Positions 9,564 through 17,277 of a DNA stretch of 22,705 bases are shown piece after piece. The stretch spans positions 3,990 through 26,694 of the forward strand of contig DHXA01000175.1 of the NCBI GenBank assembly GCA_002413455.1. The letters run 5' to 3'. This DNA comes from Rhodanobacter sp. UBA5168 (lineage in GTDB: Bacteria; Pseudomonadota; Gammaproteobacteria; Xanthomonadales; Rhodanobacteraceae). The notes under the pieces are model-generated. The model was not told the origin of the DNA, did not search any database, and saw only the letters and a program-made list of their open reading frames with translations. The translations under genes were made by a program, and so were the position numbers. The stretch's first letter is position 1. Every line of letters begins with the position of its first letter.

Positions 9564-9800
9564 ATGCCTATGGTCACCATCCAGATTACGCGCGAGGGAT
9601 CCACGCCGGGCCGAGCGGCCGCGACGGCCGAAGAAAAGGCGGCCCTCATCAAAGGGACCAGCCAGTTGCTGCTGGACGTCCTCAACAAGCCGCTCGACGC
9701 GACCTTCGTCGTGATCGAAGAGGTGGAGATGGAGAACTGGGGGGTGGGCGGGTTGCCCGTCGCCGAGTTCCGCAAGCAGCGGCAGACCAACTCCAAGTAA
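9564..9800 (+). CDS. 4-oxalocrotonate tautomerase-like protein
   Basis: This 78-residue protein starts Met-Pro. Removal of Met would expose the N-terminal Pro that acts as catalytic base in the tautomerase superfamily. The C-terminal part VVIEEVEMENWGVGGLPVAE matches the family's VIITEM...FGIGG region, and Arg residues occur near positions 10 and 16, but with a short insertion compared with the 62-residue 4-OT. Family members interconvert keto and enol forms of dicarboxylate intermediates of aromatic breakdown, or act as dehalogenases; the substrate here is unknown. GGAGA about 10 nt upstream supports the ATG. The gene follows the SDR by 53 bp and precedes an MFS exporter. Confidence 0.88.
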   Translation: MPMVTIQITREGSTPGRAAATAEEKAALIKGTSQLLLDVLNKPLDATFVVIEEVEMENWGVGGLPVAEFRKQRQTNSK

Positions 9801-9837
9801 CGCCAGTCGGTCGCGGGACGATGCCATGCGGCCTCGT

Positions 9838-9869
9838 GCTGTCGGAGCCAGTCGATGGCTGGCTCCGAC
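9838..9869 (+). terminator. Strong hairpin after the tautomerase gene (terminator or REP-like)
   Basis: GTCGGAGCCAG (9841-9851) and CTGGCTCCGAC (9859-9869) form a perfect 11-bp stem with a 7-nt loop, 40 bp after the tautomerase stop and 42 bp before the MFS start. There is no T-tract, so intrinsic termination would be inefficient. It shares the 12-mer GCTGTCGGAGCC with the hairpin at 8733-8767, which suggests a dispersed repeat family. Confidence 0.5.
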
Positions 9870-9910
9870 CCGTGAATACCGTCCGTCGTCCACCGGCGCC
9901 CCAACAAGCC

Positions 9911-11194
9911 ATGTCGACGCTCATGCAAACAAGTCATGACAGCTACGGGCTGGTTCCCCATGCCAGCCCATTGACCTACGCGGAACGCAACGCGCCGTAT
10001 TGGCGGCGCAATCTGGCCGTGTGCGTGTTCGGCTCCTTCACCACGCTGGTGAGCCTGAGCATGCTGCTGCCGTTCCTGCCGCTATACGTGCAGCAGCTGG
10101 GCGTGATCTCGTCGTCCGCCGTCATCCAGTGGTCCGGTGTGGCGTTCGGCGCGACTTTTTTGGGCACCGCCGTCACCGCACCGATCTGGGGGCATCTGGC
10201 CGACCGCTTCGGGCGCAAGCCGATGCTCATCCGGGCAGCCATCGCCATGGCCGTGGCGATGTCGCTGATCGGCGTCGCACACAGCGTGGTCGAACTGGTC
10301 ACGCTGCGCCTGCTAGCCGGCCTGCTTGGTGGCTACGCATCGGCGTCGATCGTGATGATCGGTACCCAGGCGCCACGCGAACGGGCCGGTTGGGCGCTTG
10401 GCATCCTCTCCACCGGCGCGCTGATGGGCAACCTGGTCGGACCATTGGTCGGGGGCTTTCTGCCGGCGTGGGTCGGACTGCGCGGCACCTTCTTCGTGGG
10501 CGGCGCGATGATCGCCGTGGCAGCGGCCGCAACGATCCTGTTGGTGCGGGAAGATTTCGATCGAGAGACCGACCACCGGCGACGGGTGGCTGCGCACAGC
10601 CAGGCACCGGCCGTATTCGACCGCACCGTGGTCGTGGCCTTGCTGCTCACCGCGATGATGGTGTTGTTCGCCAACATGTCGATTGAGCCCATCATCACCG
10701 TCTACATCGGGCAGCTTGGGGTACCTGCCGATCATCTCGCACGCGTGGCGGGTGTCGTGATGGCATCTTCGGCGCTGGGCAGCATGTTGACCGCCGCGCG
10801 GCTCGGTGCACTGTCGGATCGCGTGGGCAGCTGGAGGGTCATCATCGGCTGCCTCGTGGCAACGGGGCTGGCGATGGTGCCGCAGGCGTTCGTGACGCAA
10901 TGGTGGCAACTGGCGGTCCTGCGTGGATTGATGGGCATGACGATCGCAGGCCTGCTCCCGGCCATCGCCAAGCTGATACGCCAATCGGTCGATGAACGCC
11001 ACTCCGGCAAGACGCTCGGCTATCTGCAGTCGGCGCAGTTCACCGGACAGGTGGTCGGTCCGCTGGTCGGTGGCCAGATCGGGGCGCGAATCGGATTGCA
11101 CGACGTCTTCTTCGTTACCGGAGCGGTGCTGGTCCTGTGCGCAGGATTCAATCTGTGGGCACGATCGCGCCATGCACCGTTGGCAACGCCATGA
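9911..11194 (+). CDS. MFS multidrug-type exporter (DHA1-like, 12 TM)
   Basis: This 427-residue inner-membrane protein has about 12 hydrophobic segments. Motif A is GHLADRFGRKPML after TM2, and the antiporter motif C is seen as GNLVGPLVGG in the TM5 region. The sequence resembles proton-drug antiporters of the MdtG/TetA type. The second half repeats these features, with RLGALSDRVGSWR as the weaker second motif A and GQVVGPLVGG near the end. The ATG at 9911 gives a normal cytoplasmic N-terminus, but there is no clear ribosome binding site; the ATG at 9923 is an alternative. It lies downstream of the tautomerase gene beyond a strong hairpin, so it may be expressed at a different level. The substrate cannot be read from the sequence. 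No periplasmic adaptor gene is adjacent. Confidence 0.9.
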   Translation: MSTLMQTSHDSYGLVPHASPLTYAERNAPYWRRNLAVCVFGSFTTLVSLSMLLPFLPLYVQQLGVISSSAVIQWSGVAFGATFLGTAVTAPIWGHLADRFGRKPMLIRAAIAMAVAMSLIGVAHSVVELVTLRLLAGLLGGYASASIVMIGTQAPRERAGWALGILSTGALMGNLVGPLVGGFLPAWVGLRGTFFVGGAMIAVAAAATILLVREDFDRETDHRRRVAAHSQAPAVFDRTVVVALLLTAMMVLFANMSIEPIITVYIGQLGVPADHLARVAGVVMASSALGSMLTAARLGALSDRVGSWRVIIGCLVATGLAMVPQAFVTQWWQLAVLRGLMGMTIAGLLPAIAKLIRQSVDERHSGKTLGYLQSAQFTGQVVGPLVGGQIGARIGLHDVFFVTGAVLVLCAGFNLWARSRHAPLATP

Positions 11195-11538
11195 GCACGA
11201 CCATGATCGTTGGCGCGCTGCTTCACCGCTTGGCTCACACGCCGACAGCTTCACGAAGCCCGGGCGGCATGGGCTGCGCGCAACCGTCTCCACCCATGGA
11301 TTCCGCCCGAGCTTTTGGAGCTTGAGATGCAGGTTCGCATGCTTTTGACTTTCTCGGCTGTGGACGATAATCGAGGGCGCGCCGGTCCTGCTGGTGGCGA
11401 GGCGGCGCGCCAATCGACCTGTGCGGACCACGGACGCCCGCGGCTGCCGCCCCGAGAGGCCCAGTGCAAAGCTGGCCATTGCGGCTGAAGGTATCGCGAT
11501 ACGCTCAGCCTGCTTCGAGTTTTCCCTGGAGATAGCTC
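11195..11538. other. 344-bp gap / leader before the acetolactate synthase-like gene
   Basis: No convincing gene is seen. An ATG at 11191 overlapping the MFS stop (ATGA) opens 44 codons (MSTTMIVGALLHRLAHTP...) ending at 11325, with no known similarity. A candidate promoter is TTGACT at 11345-11350 and GATAAT at 11366-11371, each 5/6 to consensus but with a short 15-bp spacer. Downstream are two GGCGCGCC words (11376-11383 and 11404-11411) that can pair as an 8-bp stem with a 20-nt loop. A perfect 12-bp palindrome GTATCGCGATAC lies at 11491-11502, 36 bp before the ATG. No TPP riboswitch-like sequence is seen. Confidence 0.4.
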
Positions 11539-13185
11539 ATGTTGAAAGGTTCTGACCTGTTCGTTGCGGCCCTCGAGAACGAGGGTGTCGATCGGATCTT
11601 CGGGATTCCGGGGGAAGAAAATCTCGACATCGTCGAGTCCATCCGGCGCTCGTCGATCCAGCTCATCCTGACCCGGCATGAGCAAGCGGCCGCATTCATG
11701 GCGGCCACCTACGGCAGGCTCACCGGCAAGCCCGGGGTGTGCATCACCACGCTCGGGCCCGGCGCGCTGAACCTCACCACCGGCGCCGCCTATGCACTGC
11801 TGGGCGCGATGCCGATGATCATGATCACCGGCCAGAAGGCGATCCGCTCGTCCCGGCAGGCGCGCTTCCAGATCGTGGACATCATCGCCACGATGAAGCC
11901 GCTGACCAAGCTGTCACGTCAGATCATCTCGCCGACGATGATCCCGGCGATGGTGCGTGAGGCTTTCCGCGTGGCCGCAGAGGAGCGGCCGGGCCCGGTG
12001 CTGCTGGAGCTTCCCGAAGATGTCGCGGCTGAGGAGTGCGCCGAGGTGGCGCTGATTCCTTCGCACCCGATCGAATTCCCCACGGCGAGTGCGGACTCCC
12101 TTGATCGCGCCGCGCAGATGATCATGCAGGCCAAGTCTCCACTGCTGATGCTGGGCGCGGCGGCGTCGCGGCCGCGCTCCACTTCGGATCTCGCCCAGTT
12201 CGTGCTGCGTACGCGGATTCCGTACTTCACCACGCAGATGGGCAAAGGCACCGTGCCGGGCGGCAGCGAGCTCTACATGGGCACGGCGGCACTTTCCGAA
12301 CGCGATTACGTGCATGAAGCCATCGAACGCGCCGATCTGATCGTCACCATCGGTCACGATACGGTCGAGAAGCCGCCCTTCATCATGGGCGTCAACGGGC
12401 CGAAGGTCGTCCATGTCGGCTACCAGCCGGCCAATGTCGAGCAGGTCTATTTCCCCCAGGCGGAGGTCATCGGCGACCTGGGGCCATCGCTGGGACAACT
12501 GGCGGATCGCGTTGAAGGCAGGCTCCCCCATGCGCAGGGGCTGCTGCCATTGCGGGAAGGCATCCTGAACCGGATCGCTGCACGCGCCACCGAGGATCGC
12601 TTCACGCCGCAACGATTGGTGCACGACGTGCGCGAGGTCATGCCGGCGGACGGCATCCTGTCCCTCGACAATGGCATGTATAAGATCTGGTTCGCGCGAA
12701 ACTATCGAACACGAGTGGCAAACACGCTCCTGCTCGACAACGCATTGGCCACGATGGGAGCGGGTCTGCCGGCAGCCATCATGGCCGCGATGCTGTATCC
12801 CAAACGCCGCGTTATGGCAGTTTGCGGTGACGGCGGCTTCATGATGAACAGCCAGGAGTTGGAAACGGCGGTCAGGCTCAAACTCAACCTTGTCGTTCTG
12901 ATTCTCGAGGATCACGCATTCGGCATGATCCGTTGGAAGCAGGCCGTCGACCAGTTTCCCGACTTTGGCATGACCTTCGGCAATCCGGATTTCGTCACCT
13001 ATGCCAAGGCGTATGGCGCGACGGGAACAAGGGTCGATACCATCGGCGAATTGCGCCCGACCCTGGAAAAAGCATTCACTGATGGGGGCGTGCAGCTTGT
13101 CGTTGTGCCCATCGACTACTCGGAAAACAAGCGCGTGCTGGTTGACGAGTTGCAGCAACGTTTACCCGTAGAGAAGGGAGCATGA
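11539..13185 (+). CDS. Acetolactate synthase-like TPP-dependent enzyme
   Basis: This 548-residue protein is a thiamine-diphosphate enzyme of the acetohydroxyacid synthase / pyruvate decarboxylase superfamily. The catalytic Glu48 lies in LTRHEQAAAFMA. GPGALNLTTG and the central domain follow, and the TPP/Mg motif begins with GDGGFMMNSQELETA near residue 430. The usual end of that motif, an NN or ND pair, reads ED in VVLILEDHAFGM, a departure from biosynthetic IlvB. No small regulatory subunit gene adjoins it, and the coupled aldehyde dehydrogenase suggests a catabolic role: decarboxylating or carboligating a 2-oxo acid whose aldehyde product is then oxidised. The substrate is unknown and true acetolactate synthase activity is possible. 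GGAG with 7-nt spacing supports the ATG at 11539. Confidence 0.9.
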   Translation: MLKGSDLFVAALENEGVDRIFGIPGEENLDIVESIRRSSIQLILTRHEQAAAFMAATYGRLTGKPGVCITTLGPGALNLTTGAAYALLGAMPMIMITGQKAIRSSRQARFQIVDIIATMKPLTKLSRQIISPTMIPAMVREAFRVAAEERPGPVLLELPEDVAAEECAEVALIPSHPIEFPTASADSLDRAAQMIMQAKSPLLMLGAAASRPRSTSDLAQFVLRTRIPYFTTQMGKGTVPGGSELYMGTAALSERDYVHEAIERADLIVTIGHDTVEKPPFIMGVNGPKVVHVGYQPANVEQVYFPQAEVIGDLGPSLGQLADRVEGRLPHAQGLLPLREGILNRIAARATEDRFTPQRLVHDVREVMPADGILSLDNGMYKIWFARNYRTRVANTLLLDNALATMGAGLPAAIMAAMLYPKRRVMAVCGDGGFMMNSQELETAVRLKLNLVVLILEDHAFGMIRWKQAVDQFPDFGMTFGNPDFVTYAKAYGATGTRVDTIGELRPTLEKAFTDGGVQLVVVPIDYSENKRVLVDELQQRLPVEKGA

Positions 13186-13187
13186 CG

Positions 13188-14579
13188 ATGTCACAGACGC
13201 TTCAGGTTCTGCAGGCGTTCGACCGGGCGGTCATCACCGAGATTCCGCTAGACGATGCCGGCGCGCTCGAAAGCAAGCTGGCTACCGCGACGCGGATGCT
13301 GCGGGAGCGCGATGCCTGGCTAAAACCCCATCAGCGCAGCGCAATCCTCTTGCGTACCGCCAGTCTGCTGGAGGCGCGGCAAGCCCATTTCGCCCGGCTC
13401 ATCGCGCGGGAAGGCGGAAAGCCACTGACCGATGCCGCCGTCGAGGTCGTCCGGGCGGTCGATGGATTGCGCAATGCGGCCGAGGAAATCCGCGTTTTTG
13501 CGGGTCGGGAAATCCCCATGGGTCTCACGCCGGCCAGCGAAGGGCGATGGGCCTTCACCACCAAGGAACCGATCGGGGTGGTCGCCGCCATATCGGCCTT
13601 CAACCACCCGCTGAACCTGATCGTTCATCAGGTGGCACCGGCGATCGCCGTCGGTTGTCCGGTCATCGTGAAACCGGCCATCGCGACGCCGCTGTCCTGC
13701 CTCGATTTTGTCGCTCTGCTTCGAGAAGCCGGCCTCGATGAAGCGTGGTGCCAGACCTTCATCACGGATGACAACGCGCTGGCGGAACGCCTTGCAACCG
13801 ATCCGCGCGTGGCCTTCCTCAGCTTTATCGGGTCGGCAAAAGTCGGCTGGTACCTGCGCAGCAAGCTCGCGCCGGGAACACGCTGTGCCCTGGAGCACGG
13901 CGGTGCCGCGCCCGTCATCGTCGATCGAAGTGCCCCGCTGGATCGGATCATCGAGCCGATCGTGAAGGGCGGCTACTACCACGCGGGCCAGGTTTGCGTC
14001 TCCACGCAGCGCATCTTCGTCCACGCCGACATCGTGGAGGACTTCGTCGAGCGACTGGCCGCGCGGGTTCGATCGCTTCGCGTGGGTGACCCGCTCTTGC
14101 AAGAGACCGAGGTCGGTCCACTGATCACTCCGCACGAAGCGGATCGCGTTCTGTCCTGGACGGACGAAGCGGTGTCCGCCGGCACCGCGATCGTTGGTGG
14201 TGGCCGTCAGTCCGAGACCACTCTGCTGCCAGCCATCCTGCTCGACCCAGCCGCCGATGCGAAGGTGTCACAGCTGGAGGTTTTCGGCCCGGTTACGTGC
14301 GTTTACGGCTTCCAGGAGCTCGACAAGGCCATCGACATCGCCAACTCGCTGCCGTTCGCCTTCCAGGCCAGCGTGTTTTCGGCGGAGATCGCTCCGGCCA
14401 TGCGGGCCGCCCGGCGTCTCGATGCGTCCACCGTGCTGGTCAACGATCACACGGCGTTTCGCACGGACTGGATGCCCTTCGCGGGACGACGCCAGTCGGG
14501 TTATGGGGTGGGCGGCATACCGTATTCGATGGAGGAGATGGCACAGGAGAAGATGCTGGTGCTGCGCTACGACGGATAG
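13188..14579 (+). CDS. Aldehyde dehydrogenase family protein
   Basis: This is an NAD(P)-dependent aldehyde dehydrogenase of 463 residues. With numbering from this start, the general base Glu236 (in LEHGGAAP) and the nucleophile Cys270 (in GQVCVSTQ) are 34 residues apart, as in active ALDHs. The segment FNHPLNLIVHQVAPAIAVGCP marks the cofactor-binding region. GGGAG at 13176-13180 is 7 nt before the ATG at 13188 but only 1 nt before the ATG at 13182, so I prefer 13188; the upstream start would overlap the previous stop as ATGA. The 2-bp spacing shows tight coupling with the TPP enzyme. It probably oxidises that enzyme's aldehyde product or a related hydroxy- or lactaldehyde. The exact substrate is not visible. 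Confidence 0.93.
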   Translation: MSQTLQVLQAFDRAVITEIPLDDAGALESKLATATRMLRERDAWLKPHQRSAILLRTASLLEARQAHFARLIAREGGKPLTDAAVEVVRAVDGLRNAAEEIRVFAGREIPMGLTPASEGRWAFTTKEPIGVVAAISAFNHPLNLIVHQVAPAIAVGCPVIVKPAIATPLSCLDFVALLREAGLDEAWCQTFITDDNALAERLATDPRVAFLSFIGSAKVGWYLRSKLAPGTRCALEHGGAAPVIVDRSAPLDRIIEPIVKGGYYHAGQVCVSTQRIFVHADIVEDFVERLAARVRSLRVGDPLLQETEVGPLITPHEADRVLSWTDEAVSAGTAIVGGGRQSETTLLPAILLDPAADAKVSQLEVFGPVTCVYGFQELDKAIDIANSLPFAFQASVFSAEIAPAMRAARRLDASTVLVNDHTAFRTDWMPFAGRRQSGYGVGGIPYSMEEMAQEKMLVLRYDG

Positions 14580-14604
14580 CCGTGGAGGCTGACGGATGGT
14601 CCGA

Positions 14605-14648
14605 CGTCGCTGCGCGGCACCGTCTGGAGCAGTGACCGCGCAGCGACG
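14605..14648. terminator. 13-bp inverted repeat between convergent genes, possible bidirectional terminator
   Basis: CGTCGCTGCGCGG (14605-14617) and CCGCGCAGCGACG (14636-14648) are perfect reverse complements with an 18-nt loop. The element lies in the 218-bp gap between the aldehyde dehydrogenase (stop 14579, + strand) and the aldo/keto reductase (stop 14798, - strand). That position fits termination for both, although neither side has a T-tract. The rest of this gap shows nothing else I can support. Confidence 0.5.
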
Positions 14649-14797
14649 AGCATGGCGCCGGTCAGCGCGGTGTTCCTGGTTGGCAAGATGAGCGGTGATG
14701 CTGGTGGCCACCGACCTGCGAGAACACCGAGGCGCCCTGTCAGGCTGCGGCAGCGCACTGCTCGACAGTGGCAGAGCGACCCGTCACCTCGCCCGGC

Positions 14798-15739
14798 TCA
14801 CCCAGCCCGGGGAACGAATCCGGCGACCCCGGTCTCCACCACGGCGTTGAATCGCACACTCGTCGCGATGCCATTTCGCATCTCCTGCATGGCGTCTTCG
14901 GGCAGGGGCGAAATGTCGAAATTCTCCTGGATATGCTCAGCGTTGGTTGAGGTGGTCAACAACGCGCTGCCGCGCTGCACGGCCCAGGCCAGGGCAACCT
15001 GGGCAGGGGTCTTGTGGACGCGCTGGGCGATGGCCTTGATCACCGGGTCGTCCGTCACTTTCGGTTCCATGCCATGGCCCAGCGGCGCGAATGCCAGCAG
15101 CACAATGCCATGCTGCCGACAGAAATCGAGCAGCTCCCATTCGGGAAGGTAGGGGTGGCATTCGACCTGCACCACGGCGGGCATGATCCGCGCAGCTGCG
15201 ACGATCTCCTTCAGCTTCTCCAGGGTGATGTCGGACAGGCCGATGGTGCGGCACTTGCCCTCGTCCACGAGACGCTCCATCGCACGCCACGTCTCCACCA
15301 GCGTTACCCCGGAGTCATAGATCGGCTCACCGAGTTCGTCCCTCGGATTCGGGTCGTCGCCCGGTTGGAAGGCAAAGGGCGTATGGATCAGATAGCCATC
15401 GAGATAGTCGAGCTGCAGACGACGCAGGCTTGCCTCGAGAGCGGGTTTGACCCGCTCCGGACGGTGATTGTTGTTCCATAGTTTCGAGGTGACGAAGAGA
15501 TCCTCGCGCCGAACCGTGCCTGACTCGAACGCTTCCTGCATCGCATGCCCGACCACGTCTTCGTTGCGGTAGAGCTCAGCACAATCGAGATGCCGGAACC
15601 CCACTTCCAGCGCGGCTTTAATAGCCTGCCTGGCCGCGACAGCATCGGCAATCAAGGTACCAAACCCAACGGCCGGGATCGTCCCGGTTCCGTAGGCAAG
15701 CGGAATTTTTGCACTTCGCAGAGAGTTGAATGGGTGCAT
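14798..15739 (-). CDS. Aldo/keto reductase
   Basis: This 313-residue NADPH-dependent TIM-barrel oxidoreductase has the AKR catalytic tetrad. With numbering from this start these are Asp52 and Tyr57 (in LDCAELY), Lys86 (in VTSKLW) and His119 (in LIHTPF). The protein starts IPLAYGTGTIPAVGFGT, the usual first strand. GGAG at 15747-15750 is 7 nt from the ATG at 15739 and only 1 nt from the ATG at 15745, so 15739 is the better start. The gene lies 47-53 bp after the outer-membrane channel gene, same direction, and is probably the last gene of the efflux operon. It may reduce an aldehyde or ketone that the pump also handles or that induces the TetR regulator. It could instead have its own promoter in the gap. 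Confidence 0.92.
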   Translation of the reverse strand: MHPFNSLRSAKIPLAYGTGTIPAVGFGTLIADAVAARQAIKAALEVGFRHLDCAELYRNEDVVGHAMQEAFESGTVRREDLFVTSKLWNNNHRPERVKPALEASLRRLQLDYLDGYLIHTPFAFQPGDDPNPRDELGEPIYDSGVTLVETWRAMERLVDEGKCRTIGLSDITLEKLKEIVAAARIMPAVVQVECHPYLPEWELLDFCRQHGIVLLAFAPLGHGMEPKVTDDPVIKAIAQRVHKTPAQVALAWAVQRGSALLTTSTNAEHIQENFDISPLPEDAMQEMRNGIATSVRFNAVVETGVAGFVPRAG

Positions 15740-15792
15740 GCTCATGCTCCTAATTTATGGCCATTGTCAGGAGAGCAGCCGATCGGAAATCA

Positions 15793-17259
15793 TCATTCGT
15801 TTCCGTACGCCACTCTACGCTCGAAGGCGCCGCTGGAATTGCCACCGAGCGCGATGGAAAGCTGTGCCGTATCGAGATACTGCGCCGTTTTCGCCCGGAT
15901 CTGACCGATCAACGCCCGCTGATAGGCGCGCTCGGCATCCAGCACCTGCAGCGCGCCGATCTCGCCCGCCCGGTAGGCCTCCCGGTTCAATCGCAGGCTC
16001 GTCTCGGCAGCGTTCAAGGCGCGCTCCTGCGCCGCATATTCCTCGCTGTCATGGTTGATCGCCTGCAGCACGTCGGCGACCTGACCCAGCGACTTGACGA
16101 CAGTCTGCTGGTAGCCAGCGAGGGATGCCTTGTAGCTGTCGATGGAGGCGCGACGGTTTGCCTTGAGGGTTCCGCCATGGAAGATCGGCCCGGTCAGTGC
16201 GGCGGCGACACCCCAGAGGGTGCCGATGCCAGGGCCGACCTGACTGAGCGACGCGGAGAGTTGCAGGTGGGGGTAAAGATCCGCTGTCGCCACGCCGATC
16301 GCGGCACTCGCGACATGGAGTTGGGCCTCGGCTTCGAGGATATCCGGCCGGTCGCGAGCGACCTCGGAGGGCAGGGTGACCGGCAGGTTCGCCGGCAGTG
16401 CGAAATCGGAAAGATCAAAGTCTGGCGCCACCCAGTCGGCAGGCCCTTTGCCCGCCAGGATCGACAACGCGTGCCGTGCTGTATCCCGCTGCTGCGCGAG
16501 CGGCGGCAGCAAGGTCTCATCCTGCGCGAGCTGGGTCGTGGCCAGCGCGACATCGATCTGGGTGGCACTGCCGTAGGTGTGCGCGGTGCGGACGAGTTCG
16601 AGGTTCTTCCGATCGTCGACGAGCAGGCTCTGAACCGCGTCGATCTGCGCTCGCGCGGATGCGAGCAGGAAGGCCTGGCTGGCGACATCTCCGGTCACGG
16701 TCAGGTAGGCGGCGTCGGACCGATGCCTCTGAAGCTCGGCCAGCGCCGCGCGCTCCTCGATCAGTCGCCTTGTGCCGCCGAAAAGGTCGAAATCGAAGCT
16801 GACCTGCGGCCCGACGGCATAGAAGTTGGCGGTGGACGGTTTGGATCCGCCACTCGCCCGCTGGCGACCGCCCTGGGCGCCAAAATCCACCTGCGGACGC
16901 AACCCGCCGCCGGCCGCCGCGACGGCTTCGTCCGCTTGAGCGATCGTCGCATCGGCTGCCTCCAGGTCGAGATTGCCATCGATTGCCTTACGCATCACCT
17001 GGTCGAGCTTCGCCGAGCCAAAGGCCGACCACCAGTCGCCATCAGTTTTCTTGTCGAGGTCGACGTGCTGCGCGCCAACCGGTCCATTGGTCCCGACAAG
17101 TTGATGCTCGGCCTGCGCGTCGTAGTGTTGCGATGCGGGCACGGCCGGTCTCTCGAAGTCGGGGCCGACCATGCACGCAGACAGGAGCGTGGCTGTGGAG
17201 GCAGCGATAATGGCCGTCCGAGCCATATGCCCAAACGGGATCGATCTAACCAGTTTCAT
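15793..17259 (-). CDS. Outer-membrane efflux lipoprotein (NodT/OprM family)
   Basis: This 488-residue protein has a lipoprotein signal peptide with lipobox LLSAC near residues 25-29, then MVGPDFERP, the classic start of mature NodT/OprM-type channel proteins. Two OEP repeats follow, with long Ala/Gln/Leu-rich helical stretches (e.g. ADATIAQADEAVAAAGGG and EAQLHVASAAIGVATADLYPHL). Such proteins form trimeric outer-membrane channels that complete tripartite efflux. GGAG lies 7 nt before the ATG. The start is 18 bp after the pump gene's stop, same strand, so it is cotranscribed. Having all three pump parts in one operon contrasts with systems that borrow TolC. Confidence 0.94.
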   Translation of the reverse strand: MKLVRSIPFGHMARTAIIAASTATLLSACMVGPDFERPAVPASQHYDAQAEHQLVGTNGPVGAQHVDLDKKTDGDWWSAFGSAKLDQVMRKAIDGNLDLEAADATIAQADEAVAAAGGGLRPQVDFGAQGGRQRASGGSKPSTANFYAVGPQVSFDFDLFGGTRRLIEERAALAELQRHRSDAAYLTVTGDVASQAFLLASARAQIDAVQSLLVDDRKNLELVRTAHTYGSATQIDVALATTQLAQDETLLPPLAQQRDTARHALSILAGKGPADWVAPDFDLSDFALPANLPVTLPSEVARDRPDILEAEAQLHVASAAIGVATADLYPHLQLSASLSQVGPGIGTLWGVAAALTGPIFHGGTLKANRRASIDSYKASLAGYQQTVVKSLGQVADVLQAINHDSEEYAAQERALNAAETSLRLNREAYRAGEIGALQVLDAERAYQRALIGQIRAKTAQYLDTAQLSIALGGNSSGAFERRVAYGNE

Positions 17260-17277
17260 TTGGCGGCTCCACGAAGG

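Noticed and set aside
9485..9910. N-terminal extension of the MFS protein back to 9485
   Set aside because: The extension overlaps the SDR end and the whole tautomerase gene in another frame and reads as non-protein; 9911 gives a normal MFS start.
11191..11325. 44-codon ORF overlapping the MFS stop as ATGA
   Set aside because: The translation is low in coding character and has no recognisable features; kept only as a note in the gap entry.
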